Numbered from the stretch's first letter, positions 11,188 through 23,576 are shown. The stretch is 64,000 nucleotides of DNA from Haliclystus octoradiatus (GCA_916610825.1 OU744449.1:15822415-15886414); one strand, 5' to 3'. The notes: generated by a model from the sequence alone, not told the origin. Program-made: numbers and translations.

Positions 11188-11520
11188 TAAGTCAAAAGAT
11201 AGTAGTAGTAATAGTAGTAGTAGTAGTATAGCTATATAGACAGTCACATTATAGGAATGTGCCGTCCCTCTTACTCCAAACATATTGCTATACAAAGAAC
11301 GCCCGGTCAGACATAGTTGACAAAGAAACTTGTAAATAAGACAATTCACGATACAAAACGTTCTGAGAAAATACTGCTTATCCAATACCCATAATGCCGT
11401 CAAAACATCCCCTTTGGTTGCTGGGTGAAGGATGTCATGCAACGGTTGAGGGGCGCGTCTTCGATCTTTTGATGTGACCTACCAAAGTAAGCAATCAAAG
11501 CTAATTGCTACACAATATTT
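11188..11520 (-). mobile_element. LINE-B 3' end with (ACT)n tail
   Basis: On the minus strand, a C-terminal LINE peptide (QPLHDILHPATKGD) is followed by a 3' UTR containing ggaatgtgactgtctata. It ends in (CTA)n at about 11202-11228. The same UTR and tail recur at 14018-14230. A short microsatellite in place of poly(A) is typical of some LINE families. Confidence 0.6.
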
Positions 11521-12129
11521 ACACACAGTAACATATTTATGTTCAAGGTACAGTATGATAAAATACTACCCATAAAGTCATAAAATTGACCATCTATAGC
11601 ACCTTGTATGTTCAAAGTTGGAATGTGAATGCCACTTTCCAGGCAGCAAGTAGTGTAGTAAATCAGTGCATATAAGCAGTGCAGAGGCTGTCGGTCAGTT
11701 TATGCCTTTAAGCAAGACTTGCAAAAACGACAACAGACACGACAACAAAACAACAGCAACACAAACACGGAACAGTAACTGAAACGCAAGCAGTAAAACT
11801 CAAGTTCAAATTCTCAAATGAACAATGGCAATTGTGCATGTGAAATTTATTTACTTTAAGTTCTTCAACAAAGAAATTTGAACAATCGTATTTTTCAGGT
11901 TTGTTTTTACTGAATAAATAATGATTTGTATTGGAAAAGGAGCTTCACTTAGAATGCAGAGCCATTCGTTTTTTGTTGTTACTGTAACACAGTATCTAAG
12001 TGCGAGGTACCGAAGACAAGTTAAACAGGCAAGTCTACAATCTGTGTAGTAGTTACATAGTCCCATAGAAAAAAATCAACCAATTTTATGGACACTTCGA
12101 TTATCAGATTGTTATTGGAAGTAGTCTAG
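11521..12129. other. No gene recognised; inside the inverted duplication
   Basis: A 71-codon minus-strand frame (12066-11851) is preserved in both duplicate copies but has no recognisable motif. Its preservation reflects the recent duplication, not selection. Confidence 0.5.
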
Positions 12130-12309
12130 AATTATTCAACATGATATTCTGAACAAATTACAGTCAAAAATAATTTTAAAATGTGCACCGGAACTTAAGC
12201 TCCAGGCTCTTTTCATTTGTATTTGAATTTTAAAACCAAGGGCCTGGAACTAGAACATTTTGAAATATTTGTTGAGTGTAATTTGTTCAGAATATCATGT
12301 TGAATAATT
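12130..12309. mobile_element. Foldback MITE, about 180 bp
   Basis: Two arms of about 75-80 bp (aattattcaacatgatattc... and its complement) flank a loop of under 30 bp, so nearly the whole element folds on itself. The arms contain diverged pairs (agctccaggctctt against ccaagggcctgg). Also present in the duplicate at 61042-61221. No coding capacity; target duplication not clear. Confidence 0.65.
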
Positions 12310-12789
12310 TTGTTATTAAATAGTAAAAAATGTTAAATATGGTATCAAAGAGTGGGTGAGAAAAATCAACTGGCTTAAAAACGAGGAATGTTGATAAATC
12401 AATCATTGAACAGCAGAGTTAAATAAGTCAAAAGCTGTGATCGATGATGGGGAATCACCATAAAACATTTAGCTTCCTTTCTTTCATTTTTGATTGTACG
12501 TGGCTTTTCTAGCATATAATTTGTTTTGCAATAATTGCAAATAATCTAGAATAATATGCGTATTTATTACATTTAGACCTGGATCTCCATATGTTTATCA
12601 TATAAACAGTTATTCAAAACAGACTGACTTGACCAAACAATAACGTTTTCGAGATATATTAGCGCCCATGAGTCCGACTGAGGTTCACAGTACACAGCAA
12701 AGACTTTCTTCATCCCATTTAAGGCTATTAATGCAGAACATTTGTGAATCTTGCCTTAATTCGATCAAAAAGAGTAACGGAAGTTGACA

Positions 12790-14010
12790 AAGTCGGCGAG
12801 TTTGTAAGTTGACTTTCTCACCCACCCGGCATCAAACTAGAGCCGGATATTGATCCTGTTATTCATCCTCCCCGATGTATACCTGTTTCACATCCTCCTC
12901 CTCGTATACCTGTTTCACTGAGGGAGCCTTTACGACAAGAACTGAAACATGGTTCAACTCAATGTTTTATGTCCTGTACAGGAGCCAAGCGACTGGGTTA
13001 GCATTTAGTAATTATTCGAAGGAAAAATAAGAAATTGAGGGTCAGTGCCTAGATCCTAGTGATTTAAACCGTGCGATTCGCCGTGAACACTATCCTATGA
13101 GTACCATTGAAGAAGTGGCATCGAGTCTGCCTGGTGCAAAGGTGTTCTTAGTATTGGATGCTAACCATGGATTTTGGCAAGTGGAACTGGATGGAAAAAG
13201 CAGCAGACTATGTACTTTCAATACACCATTTGGACGATACCGTTTTAAAAGACTTCCATTTGGAATCAAGTCAGCACCAGAAGTCTTTCAAAGGGTTATG
13301 GCACAAATGTATGATGATATTGAGGGTTTGGAAGTTGTTGCAGATGATCTATTAATATGCGGTGTCACACAAGAGGAACACAATAAAAGACTAGATCAAG
13401 TATTGCAGCGTACCAGAGAACGAAATCTAAAATTCAATAAAATTAAATGTTATTTCAATCAAACTGATGTTAGGTATATTGGTCATGTTTTGGGGCAAGG
13501 TGGTATTAAGCCAGATCCGATCAGAATGCAGGCCATTGTTTATATGCCTACTCCTGGTAACAAAGGGGATATTCTACGTTTCCTAGGAATGATAACCAAT
13601 TTTGCTAAATTTGTACCACAGTTATCTGCCAAAACAGCTTCGTTAAGTGAGTTGTTAAAGCAAGATGCCTTATGGCATGGAGCAGCCACAAAAGGTCAAT
13701 TTGAAAAGATTGAAAACAGCTATCAATAATGCACCAGTTCTGTCATATTTTGATCACATACTGCCTGTTACATTGTCAGTAGATGCTTAAGTTCTCAAGG
13801 ATTGGGTGCTGTATAATACAAAAAGATCAACCTGTTGCATATTCTTCTCATTCCCTCACTACAAATGAAACAAATTATGCAAAAAAGAGATGGAATTATT
13901 GGCAGTTGTGTTTGGTTGTACTAAATTTCTTGATTATTTGTTTGGCCAAGATGTCATCTATGTGGAAACTGATTATAAACAGCTGGAAATGATACTAATG
14001 ACGCCTATAT
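12790..14010 (+). pseudogene. Gypsy-1 (Ty3/Gypsy, K02A2.6-like) pol: RT and start of RNase H
   Basis: Degenerate upstream pieces (PVIHPPRCIPVS, SLREPLRQEL) match the pre-RT region of Gypsy pol. A clear frame at 13097-13729 then carries the RT: VLDANHGFWQVELD, TPFGRYRFKRLPFGI, the catalytic box VVADDLLI (YxDD variant VADD), YIGHVLGQGGIKPDP and FLGMITNFAKFVP. From 13730 to 13992 the RNase H region continues in changing frames (PVAYSSHSLT, TDYKQLE). It ends abruptly at about 14010, where a minus-strand LINE-B begins. Confidence 0.85.
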
Positions 14011-14011
14011 G

Positions 14012-14811
14012 TCAAGTAGTAGTAGTAGTAGTAATATAGACAGTCACATTATAGGAATGTGCCGTCCCTCTTACGCCTAACATATTTGCTACACAAAGAA
14101 CGCCACAAATCACGGTCAGACAAAGAAACTTACTAGAAAGATACTGCTTTCCCATAGCCCCGTCAAAACATCTCCCTCGGTTGCCAGTGAAAGATGTCAT
14201 GCAGCGGTTGAGGGGCATACGTCTTTGCTCTTTCGGTGTGACCTAAAATAGACATGTGACGTTGGTGAGCAATAGCAGAGGCAGAAGGGGAAAGCTTCCT
14301 AAGTTTAGCAGTAGACAGTAAGTTGGGCCAATGTATTCCTAAAGCATGCCTAAGCATGGAGTCATAAGCTCAGTCAATAGAGTGGTTAATAGAATCCACA
14401 ATTCAGATGTATATAATAGAACAGATTCTATCGTGTATCGGAACAGTCATAACTTAACGTCAGTGTTGACATTCGGACGCCCAGAATTCAGTTAGACCTC
14501 TAATGACTGCCCACAGTCCACTCTACGTGATGACTGAGGCCACTCTACGTTGGGTTAAATCACCTGAAGAAGATGGAAGTACAGAACCTAGGTACTTGAA
14601 CAAATCTACACATTCTATGTCATAATTTGATGTAGCTAATTGTACCTGTTTTATGCCTAAAACAATAAATTTCGTCTTAGTCATGGTAATTGTCGAGCCT
14701 ACCGTTTTACCAGTGACCCATTCAACTTCATTGAGAAGTTGTTGTTGCATCAGACATGCTATTTGTTAAGATAGCAATATCGTCAACAATTGAGTGATCC
14801 GATACGCTGCG
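14012..14811 (-). mobile_element. LINE-B fragment inserted in Gypsy-1
   Basis: On the minus strand: a reverse-transcriptase C-terminal segment (VGSTITMTKTKFIVLG, then DIECVDLFKYLGSVL), a LINE tail (RHALGIHWPNLLSTAKL, then QPLHDIFHWQP), and a 3' UTR ending in (ACT)n at about 14018-14033. It is 5'-truncated and splits the Gypsy-1 RNase H coding region. It is the same family as 11188-11520. Confidence 0.75.
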
Positions 14812-15724
14812 CTCTGGATGATATATGTTGATATATGTCAAGGTCCATCCAGGTTACAGCGAATGATGCTCAGACCTACAACCATATCCAATTTCAGTTA
14901 AACATAAGCCAGGAAATCAAATGTACATTGCAGATACATTATCACAAGCGAGCTACAGAGTTTGAAAAGAAATATGAAGTACCATTGTATCAAATAATAC
15001 TGCTGAACTATCTACGCAGCTGGAACTTATTTCAAAGGGCCACATTCAATGATCCTCAGCTACAGGAACTAACTAATTGCATACAACAAGGTTGGCCTGA
15101 GTGAAAACAAGACGTTCACAGAGACTTGCATGGGTTCTGGAATTTTCATGGAGAATTGTCTCTGTGTGATAGCCTGATTTTTAGAGGTGAGAAGGTTGTC
15201 GTGTCTGAAAGATTAGTATTAATATGTTGAATAAAGTACACGAGGGACATTTTGGGATTGATAAATGTAAAGTTCAAGCACAAAGCTCAATGTAGCCTAT
15301 TGGCCTGGAATGATGATTGCCATTGAAAATATGATCTCACAATGTTCCACCTATATCAGCTTCGGAAGAGACAATGGCAAAGAACCTTTGATGCCACAAA
15401 ATCTCCTAACCCGGCCGTGAAGCAAAGTTGCTGCCGTTTATTTTCAGTTTGGGGGCAAAGACTCTTTATTAGTTGTGGATTATTATTCTAAGTACCCTGA
15501 AATACAAGTAATGAATAGCAAAGATGCAGATGCTACTATAATAGCATTTATGCAGATATGGACATGTCACGGTATACCCAATACATTAATTGCAGATTAA
15601 AATTGGTGCCTCTATTTGCTAGTCTTTTTTAGCACTTCGTGCTTGGCTGATGGGGTGATTGTGTAAGTTGTATGTAGTAGGCAATGAGGCCTGTCACCAC
15701 CCAAGATTATAACGTCTCCAAGGT
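14812..15724 (+). pseudogene. Tandem duplicate copy 1: Gypsy-1 RNase H end and integrase remnants
   Basis: Gypsy pol pieces in changing frames: MYIADTLSQA (end of RNase H), an HHCC-region remnant near 15230 (HFGIDKC), CSTYISF, and integrase core DSLLVVDYYSKYPEIQ then CHGIPNTLIAD near 15440-15600. At LIAD the integrase stops, and about 120 bp of unrelated DNA (aatgaggcctgtcaccaccc...) follows before the copy junction. Many stops; not functional. Confidence 0.75.
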
Positions 15725-16641
15725 CTCTGGATGATATATGTTGATATATGTCAAGGTCCATCCAGGTTACAGCGAATGATGCTCAGACCTACAACCATAT
15801 CCAATTTCAGTTAAACATAAGCCAGGAAATCAAATGTACATTGCAGATACATTATCACAAGCGAGCTACAGAGTTTGAAAAGAAATATGAAGTACCATTG
15901 TATCAAATAATACTGCTGAACTATCTACGCAGCTGGAACTTATTTCAAAGGGCCACACTCAATGATCCTCAGCTACAGGAACTAACTAATTGCATACAAC
16001 AAGGTTGGCCTGAGTGAAAACAAGACGTTCACAGAGACTTGCATGGGTTCTGGAATTTTCATGGAGAATTGTCTCTGTGTGATAGCCTGATTTTTAGAGG
16101 TGAGAAAGTTGTCGTGTCTGAAAGATTAGTATTAATATGTTGAATAAAGTACACGAGGGACATTTTGGGATTGATAAATGTAAAGTTCAAGCACAAAGCT
16201 TAATGTAGCCTATTGGCCTGGAATGATGATTGCCATTGAAAATATGATCTCACAATGTTCCATCTATATCAGCTTCGGAAGAGACAATGGCAAAGAACCT
16301 TTGATGCCACAAAATCTCCTAACCCGGCCGTGAAGCAAAGTTGCTGCCGTTTATTTTCAGTTTGGGGGCAAAGACTCTTTATTAGTTGTGGATTATTATT
16401 CTAAGTACCCTGAAATACAAGTAATGAATAGCAAAGATGCAGATGCTACTATAATAGCATTTATGCAGATATGGACATGTCACGGTATACCCAATACATT
16501 AATTGCAGATTAAAATTGGTGCCTCTATTTGCTAGTCTTTTTTTTTTAGCATTTCGTGCTTGGCTGATGGGGTGATTGTGTAAGTTGTATGTAGTAGGCA
16601 ATGAGGCCTGTCACCACCCAAGATTATAACGTCTCCAAGGT
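15725..16641 (+). pseudogene. Tandem duplicate copy 2 of 14812-15724
   Basis: A direct repeat at an offset of 913 bp. The differences seen are about five substitutions and one longer T-run at about 16540. Contents are as in copy 1. The junction is at ctctgg following gtctccaaggt; copy 2 instead runs into tgccaggaccgac, which is probably the original right flank. The high identity means the duplication is much younger than the Gypsy element it copies. Confidence 0.85.
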
Positions 16642-18432
16642 GCCAGGACCGACAGGAGGAGTGACAGGACTCAGTCTGGAACTGCTCCCAAAAAAATCAG
16701 ACCGTCGAGTACAACAGGTAGCCAGCTACAGTAAATTGACATTGAAAAGTGGAAATCAAGAAAAAACAATTTGTTGTTGTTGCTGTTTTGAATTAATATA
16801 GCCTACAGCTATACCGGCCAAGTTTCTACACTATTTGAAGGATAATACCAAATAAATAATACATCTTTTTATGTTAGATATTGTATTTCATATCACATGT
16901 TATTTTAATGTTTCGTATTGTATTTCATGCTACATCTTATTTTAATGTATTATATTGTATCAAGATAGGAATTGGGATAAGTTAGCTAGAGTTTGAGGTA
17001 GTGTCCGTGCATAGAGAATATACGCAATTTGCTCAACCAACGTCCCAGTGCATTAATTAAATGCTCTGGAATTCTACTATTGGGGCAACTGCTGCAGCAC
17101 CAATCCGGAAATTGATTTTTGATCCCAGAGTGAGGCCACAGCATTTAAATTCCCAATGCCCCAAGCTTCCCCTCCCCTAGCAATACAAAGAATCTGAGCA
17201 GGGCGACAGAGACAATGAACAACACAAAACAGTATATATCAAAGTGTTAACCAAAATGGCTCAATAAGATAATGAAAACCTTCCATTACCAGGATTATGT
17301 AGCAGGGTAGATAGCATGCATAATCAAATATCTAATTAAAGGGTAAACTAATCACAAAAGGGTCTATAGTGCTTAAAAAGCGTGATGAAATTGTGAAATA
17401 AATGCGTAATACTCTGATTATTGGTTATAGTGAAGTGCTTTAAAATATCGTAAAATGCACTTGTGTTGTAAGCACGAGCTTTAGTATATGTAAAATACAA
17501 AAGAATGTATGTGTTACGCTGAATACTGTAACTACACTATGTATAATAGGGGACCGGTTATGATCAAAAAACTTTAATGTGTAACTAACAAGATAAATTT
17601 TTCTTTAACAAACCATTCTTGGCTCTTTGCGGGGCTTTTCAAATTGAGCTTGGCTTGGTCCTGGTCGAGCCTGCCAACGGTCATTGCTGTGTAAAAATTA
17701 TGTTGCTTACTGTGGGCATCTACAAGCGGGTGGTCCTCGGAGCATTGTGAACATTTGTGAACGTTGTAACAGTTTCCCGAAAACATGCATCGTCACAAGC
17801 GACAAATGTCAGTACGATGCATCCCCCGGTTGGACGAGTTTGGCCATAAGTAAATGCGGAGGCCCTTAGTGCGTTGGGACAATTCTGCTGTAAAATAGCT
17901 ATAAAGCTGTGTATTGATATTTGACCAGTGAGTTAAGTTTGTCATTGCAGCGTGTTGCTGAAACGATTGATCATATTTGTGCTTGGCGAGTCCTGATAAT
18001 TAACAGTTTATGCAGTGGTAAATCCTTCCATTGGTGGGGGGAATGAGTGGTCATCACAATAGTAAAAATTGTAAAACTTTCCGACCACAATAAAATGTCC
18101 GTGATCTGGCTAAAGGTTGCTTTGGTTATGTAGTATACATCACTTGACCATGAAACAAGATCGGCTCATAATCTGTCTCAACACATTGTCTGTGGGTAAT
18201 AAATCATATGCATATACCAATTTGGACGGTACCGGGGAACAACCCATCACTAAAGTCAATGATTGATGGGATGTGAGTCCCTCCTGACCCATATCAACAA
18301 GAGGTAAAAGAGGTTCAGCCAAATCATATGACAGGTTAATATTTTGGGTATTCGATATTAGGGCCCGGTATTTGATCATTCACCGCCATAGAACCACCAG
18401 GCAATGAGAAGGTGTTCACAAACGTAGGTACT
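16642..18432. other. No gene recognised
   Basis: This is part of the 3.7-kb segment that separates the two halves of the Gypsy-1 integrase (LIAD at about 16510 and FAKEWNVK at about 20378). A diverged tandem pair of about 45 bp (ttgtatttcat...attttaatgt) lies at 16875-16950. I cannot assign the rest. Confidence 0.5.
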
Positions 18433-18440
18433 GTGTCCTG

Positions 18441-19451
18441 CAGTGTTGTCAGTCCTCGTTACAAAAGTAATACATTACTTGGTACTTGTCACTTTTGAAG
18501 TAATTTTAGGGGTAATTAATTACTTTTTTGAGGAAAGTATTATTTAGTAATTAATTACTTTTTCAAGTAACGAGTATTTGAAGCGATAAAGTAATTGATG
18601 TTACTTCTTGAGTACTTTTCGCAATAATTTATTCCCGATTTATTTACAAAAGATCTATTGTTTTGTTATTATGAAGTAGGTATAATTGTTTTCATTGCGA
18701 TATTGTTAAGCCTGTCATTGTGAAGTCCCAAATGATTTGAAATGATTGTTGTTTGTGTGAAGTTGGTTATTGTTTTCTAAATGTTTTGATTTTGAAATTA
18801 TATAAGCAACGGCAAGATTTTAGAAATGAACTATTTCATGGTTTACATGGAATTTGTTCGTCACACCATTTGACACCTCTATTGTTCGAAGATCAAAATG
18901 TCATCACATTTAGAGTTGATGAGAAGAACACGCAAAGGTTTTTGACTTAGGAATGAATAATTTGATATTTTATCGATGAAAAACTCATAATCTTTGCAAC
19001 AATTTTTCGCCATAAAAAATCATGTTCACACACAAAAATTGACAGTGAGATTAATCACATTAATTTGACCAAACTATTCGCAAAAGTTCATTTATTTTAT
19101 AATTTGTTTTTTAACTGTGTATATTTATTGTTTGATCGTTCAAAATTTTGATTGTTTCGATGTTGTTTGACTATGGTTCAGCTACAGACAGTGAAACATA
19201 TTATTATAAATGTGTCCTGTCTAGCCTAAAATACATATAATTTTGAATTATTACGGACAGAAATATTTTGATAAATATTCCAAACGTAACAAAGTAATTA
19301 GTAATTAATTACTTTTTCTGAGAAGTAATTAGTAATTTGTAATTAATTACTTATTCCAGAAAAGTAATTTAGTAATGTAATTTTTGAATATTTAGGAAAA
19401 GTAATTTGTAATCTAAGTAATTGCTTTTTCAAGTAATTCTCACAAACACTG
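18441..19451. mobile_element. Non-autonomous hAT-like DNA transposon
   Basis: A 1.0-kb element beginning CAGTGTTGTC and ending CAAACACTG. The flanks are GTGTCCTG and GTGTCATT, an 8-bp direct repeat matching at 6 positions, as expected for hAT insertion. The outer few hundred bases on each side are rich in AGTAATTAATTACTTTTT-type palindromic words in inverted arrangement. No transposase frame is present, so it would have been mobilised in trans. Confidence 0.75.
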
Positions 19452-19467
19452 GTGTCATTTAACATAC

Positions 19468-19637
19468 CTTGAGTTGTTTGTAGTTGATGTAGTAGCGACT
19501 GGTGTATTACGTGTAGATGTAGTTGTACTTACAGTACCAGCAGATTGAGAGCGAGCCAAAAGCTCCTCTCCCACTTTGACCTCGTTGTTCTCCACATAGC
19601 TGGAATCGCGACCGTTGCGTGTATTACGTCTGGGCAT
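19468..19637 (-). CDS. Possible coding first exon, Ser/Thr/Asn-rich, unknown
   Basis: From an ATG at 19637 on the minus strand, 56 codons begin MPRRNTRNGRD and end in a Thr/Ser/Asn-rich stretch. They run into a consensus splice donor, AAG then GTATGT, at 19468-19462. The donor lies about ten bases from the hAT element's end. No domain is recognised and no second exon found. It could equally be a fragment of an unrecognised retroelement ORF1. Confidence 0.25.
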
Positions 19638-19639
19638 TT

Positions 19640-20340
19640 TAAGTTTAATAAATTTAGCAGTAATGATAGCTGTAAGTGTAGCAATATCGATAACTACCAG
19701 GGTTGAATTGATTATATATTCTGGCATCTGTATACCCTTGGTTAATTAATTTTGAGTGCTTAATAATCATGTGATAATCTGTTGAACACGTGTACCAGAA
19801 TTTTGAGGCCCCACCAGTGCGTTAAGCCTTTATGCGTGCGTTATATCCTTTTTCGTAGGTGTTTTATACCTCGGCTAATTTTAACCTCATTTAAACCCCT
19901 CATCTTAGTAGAATCTACATTTACTTTTGGCCTAGGTGCTTGGTTGGTGGGAGGCGACCATAGCGAGGTGCGAGCGCCAACTGAACAAAGGCAGACCTGA
20001 CACCACACGCCTCGCCACCAACCAGCTCCAGTCACACTGCTACGTCAGTGGAATTCCTAATTATACTCACCTTGGAAGCTATTGAGGAGAGGAGGGTGGG
20101 ACAAACAACAACATGCACCTGATGATTACACCGACATGAAACCGGTAATGCAACAGTCATCAGTATTTTTTCTCTGCCCACGCACATTACGCATCGGCAC
20201 GAGGCACAACCTCCATCGTATCCTGATGAAATTGCTAGGACGTAAAACACACAGTTAAAAGGCAGATAAACAATCCCCTTAATAAGATGGGGATCTAATT
20301 TAGCCTAATCTTCAATTATCCCTAATTAAAATATATTTAA
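19640..20340. other. No gene recognised
   Basis: Mixed composition, with GC-richer DNA at about 19920-20050. Short frames on both strands have no motif. It is the right part of the segment inserted in the Gypsy-1 integrase. Confidence 0.45.
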
Positions 20341-20344
20341 TTAC

Positions 20345-20472
20345 AATCATAATCCTTTTAATAGTATCAAAATGAACAACTTTGCAAAGGAATGGAATGT
20401 TAAACTAACACCTTCTAGTCCTAGATACCAACAGTCAAATGGTTTAGCGGAGCGAAATGTACATACAGTGAT
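20345..20472 (+). pseudogene. Gypsy-1 integrase core, continued
   Basis: FAKEWNVKLTPSSPRYQQSN followed by GLAERNVHTVI is the conserved stretch of Gypsy integrase around the catalytic Glu (in GLAER). It is cut by the BEL element after GTGAT and resumes at 25386 as IQLC. The left part of the same integrase stops at about 16510. Confidence 0.75.
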
Positions 20473-20866
20473 TGTTCCAGCGAAAACTGTTATGTATATA
20501 CTTATATTTTTTTTATTCTTAATTTTTACAATTTAGTAACATTTATTCTTATATTCAATCATTATCCAGTTAATTATCTTATTGTAATCCATAAATTGTA
20601 GTTCAGATTAATCTTTTATATTTATAATGTATTAGCAAGAATGTCCGTTTTTTAATAAACCAATAATTTAGAGTTGAGTTTATTGTAAAGTTAGATATTA
20701 AGTGAGTGTATTGTGAGACGCGATGATTGGTAGCTCATCAGCTATATGGCTCCAACCCGACGTAAGAAAGTTACTTGATAGCATTCAAGTTTGTCATTTT
20801 TTAGTATTTTGACTTGTGTTTTGACTCGCAATAATAATTCATACAGTCCTCATTTTGGCCAGAACA
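20473..20866 (+). repeat. BEL/Pao 5' LTR
   Basis: Starts TGTTCCAGCG and ends in ccagaaca. It matches the 3' LTR along its length with scattered substitutions (for example cgacgtaag against cgtcgtgag). Confidence 0.85.
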
Positions 20867-21278
20867 TTTGGTCACGTCGAAACGGAGAAGAATTAAGTGA
20901 AATCTATGGTATAGATTTTGAAATTTTGAAGAAAATATTTGGTCTTGACGTTGAACATCCAATTTACGAAGAAAGGAGAAAGAAGTTGATTACAACAATA
21001 AAGATTCAAGTATTGAAAAGTTGATACAGAATATATCAACATCGGTGAGATTGTTTTGATTTGATTTCATTCTTGAGTCTCTAGACATTCAATTTGCCAA
21101 TGCAAATTAGTTCTTTTTTGAAGAAAATTCTTTGATGGTTTTTTATGGCTCTTTGTAGATTTTCAATCTTGAAAAATAGTTATTTAATCATTGTTTGAAA
21201 TCTAATTTTTACTTTTTCTGAAACCAATTTTGAATGGTATTCTCAATTTTTAAACAATAAGTTTGTTGTTTGTTGAAA

Positions 21279-22430
21279 ATGTCCGACACTGTTGCGGAAA
21301 CGCCCGGGTCTAGCAGCACCGATAATGCTGTTGAGATGGGATCTTCTCGTTTCAATCCCACTGAGCTTAGGAGCTTTGTGCTAATGTTAAAAACCAAAGG
21401 AAGTCCCAAAAGGGGCAAATGACGCGGTTTGTAAACAAAATTAGACCATTGCTTGATTCTGAAGGCAATAGAGATGAAGTTGAAATAACTTTTGGTAGCA
21501 TAAAACAACAACATAAAAATATTGAGAATTTGTCAAATGAATTAGCAGGTGTATTATCAAAAGCTGATTTTGATAATGAAATTGCATGATGTCGAAAATG
21601 ACGATGCCAGTAGCCATAGCAACCATAGCAGACACACTGCTAATCATAGTCATCACAGCAGTCGCAACAGCAACCACAGTAGTCGTCATAGCAACCGAAA
21701 TAACGCAACAGGCACAGGCAATAAATCAGTGAGAAGTAAAAAATCAACTCACACAATTAATTCTCATAGTTCTTGTTACAATAGCAAATGTAATATGAGT
21801 GATCTGTAGTATAAATGTAATTTAAGAAAAAGTTGAACGATTTTTAGATGAAAATCAAAGTAGATCCAACAAAATAAATTGGATTACCAAATATGTAGAG
21901 TACGGTCATTACAACCACAAAACTAATATTTCCTAGGAAAATCACCCTCAAAGGTTAGCCCACCAAAATTTAATGGGAACATTCTTGAATGGGATTCTTG
22001 GAGTGAACTTTTTCGCTCGTTAGTTCATTCAACAAATCGCCCTGTTGGCGAGAAAATGTCCCTTCTTTTGCAGTGCTTAGACGATGACTGCAAATTAGTG
22101 ATAAGAGATTTAGGCAGTAGTGAAGCCGACTATGTCGACACTTTACGAATTTTGAAGGACCGATATGGTCAAACCGATGAGGTAACAAGAGCCCATCAAC
22201 GTGCACTGTCATATTTTGAAGAAGTGCCGGATAACAATCCAAGGCTATTTTGTTTATTTGCTGATCAAGCAGGCAGTCATTTGCGTGTTCTGTCGTGACA
22301 GTTAAACGAAAGTGAAAGTTTAACAGAAACTATTTTGATTGAAGTAGAGAAAAAATTACCTCTTTCCGCAAGAATTGACTGGAGAGAATTTTTAAACAAA
22401 AGTGATTTTGTAAATACCCTTGAGGCATTA
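21279..22430 (+). pseudogene. BEL/Pao gag, N-terminal part (broken)
   Basis: An ATG at 21279 opens MSDTVAETPGSSS and closes at 21421. Gag then continues in other frames: KIRPLLDSEGNRDEVEI, a Ser/His-rich segment at 21600-21720, then the family-typical PKFNGNILEWDSWSELF and RILKDRYG (about 21965-22180). At least three frame changes or stops. In the family, Gag forms the particle that packages element RNA. Confidence 0.75.
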
Positions 22431-22519
22431 AGTGATTGGCTGTGTATTAAAGCAGCAAAATACCGCCGTTGGAATGAATGACGTCATCTCAACCCAGAAA
22501 TTCTCCGTACCAGACAAGG

Positions 22520-23576
22520 CAGGGAATAGTAATAGTAATAGCGGTGCCAACAGAAGAAATGTGAAAACACATAACGCCCAATCTTCTACTAATTATTATA
22601 AAACATGTTTGTATTGCGATAGCACAGAGCACAAAATAGGTGAATGCTCTGAATACTTGAAATTAGAAGTTGACATGAGATTGAAATTTGCCATGGACAA
22701 TGGCTTATGTTTTTCTTGCCTGCACAAAGTAAGAGACCACATTTGTCCAGAGATTGCAAATACAAAAAACGTTGCAATGTTGACGGTTGTGGGTTTTATC
22801 ATCACACGTCTTTGCATAAAAAGGAAATTGTACAAATTTCACAGCCAGCTGTTTCTGGTAATTGTACTGTTGATCAACCTGCAGATAAGGGGGTTTCTGC
22901 TGCATCAAATTCCGTATGTTGCAGTGTAAATAAAATTGCATTTGGTACTATTAATGTAACATTGAAAGGCATTAACAACACTTTCGTAAATGCAACCGTT
23001 CTTGTAGATGAAGGCAGCGATTCTTCTTTGATTACAGAAAAGCTAGCAAATATATTGGGTCTCCCAATTATTGAAAAACAAGGGCTCACTGTAAAAGGAG
23101 TCACTGGAAGTCAGAAAAAACATTTGTCTTCCCAGTTGTCATTGCAAATAGCGACCCCTAACGGGACTGAACAATTTTCAAAATTGACAGTTTGGTCACT
23201 ACCCAAAGTGTGCCAAGATGTGCCAAGAGTAGAGTGGCCAAATATTAAAAATGAATGGGGGCATGTAGCAGACCTTCCATTGCAGGAAACAAAGGGACGA
23301 ATTGACTTGTTAATAGGTCTTGACCATGCGAGCTTGCTAGCTCCATTACAAACAAGGATTGATCATCCAAGTCACCCTTATGCCATATTTACGCCCCTTG
23401 GGTGGATTGCTGGAGGCAATTTGGTGGAGAGGGGAACAAGTGGTTCCTTGAGTGTAAATATGTGTACCTTAGAACAGGACTTAGATAAGGAATTCAAGAG
23501 ATTTTGGAATTCTGAAAATTTTGGCAGCGAACATAAATCAACTGTGGTCTTTCTGCCAATGGTAAAAGAGCAATAA
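22520..23576 (+). pseudogene. BEL/Pao zinc knuckles and aspartic protease
   Basis: The zinc-knuckle region (CLYCDSTEHKIGEC, then LCFSCL) lies in one frame. A frame change near 22720 leads into a CCHC/CCHH-like stretch (CKYKKRCNVDGCGFYHH) and a 289-codon frame with the Pao-type protease. The active site is VDEGSDSSLI at about 23008-23035, followed by GLPIIEKQ, IDLLIGLDH and the ending YAIFTPLGWIAGG. The usual active-site order D-x-G-S is intact. Confidence 0.8.

Larger units (their letters stand above)
9350..12624 (-). repeat. Left arm of a 3.27-kb inverted duplication
   Basis: Reverse complement of 60727-64000 over its whole visible length (3275 against 3274 bp), with very few differences seen by eye. 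These include a 1-bp indel at about 10870 and a substitution at about 12370. Coding and non-coding parts match equally. The right copy starts at the first base after an N gap and runs off the window end, so the true length is greater. Confidence 0.93.

Noticed and set aside
11851..12066. 71-codon frame preserved in both arms of the inverted duplication as a conserved gene
   Set aside because: Identity reflects recent duplication of the whole segment. The non-coding parts are equally conserved.
22056..22298. Independent host gene at 22.0-22.3 kb
   Set aside because: The peptide (GQTDEVTRAHQRA, preceded by EWDSWSELF) is the conserved BEL/Pao Gag region inside the LTR-bounded element.
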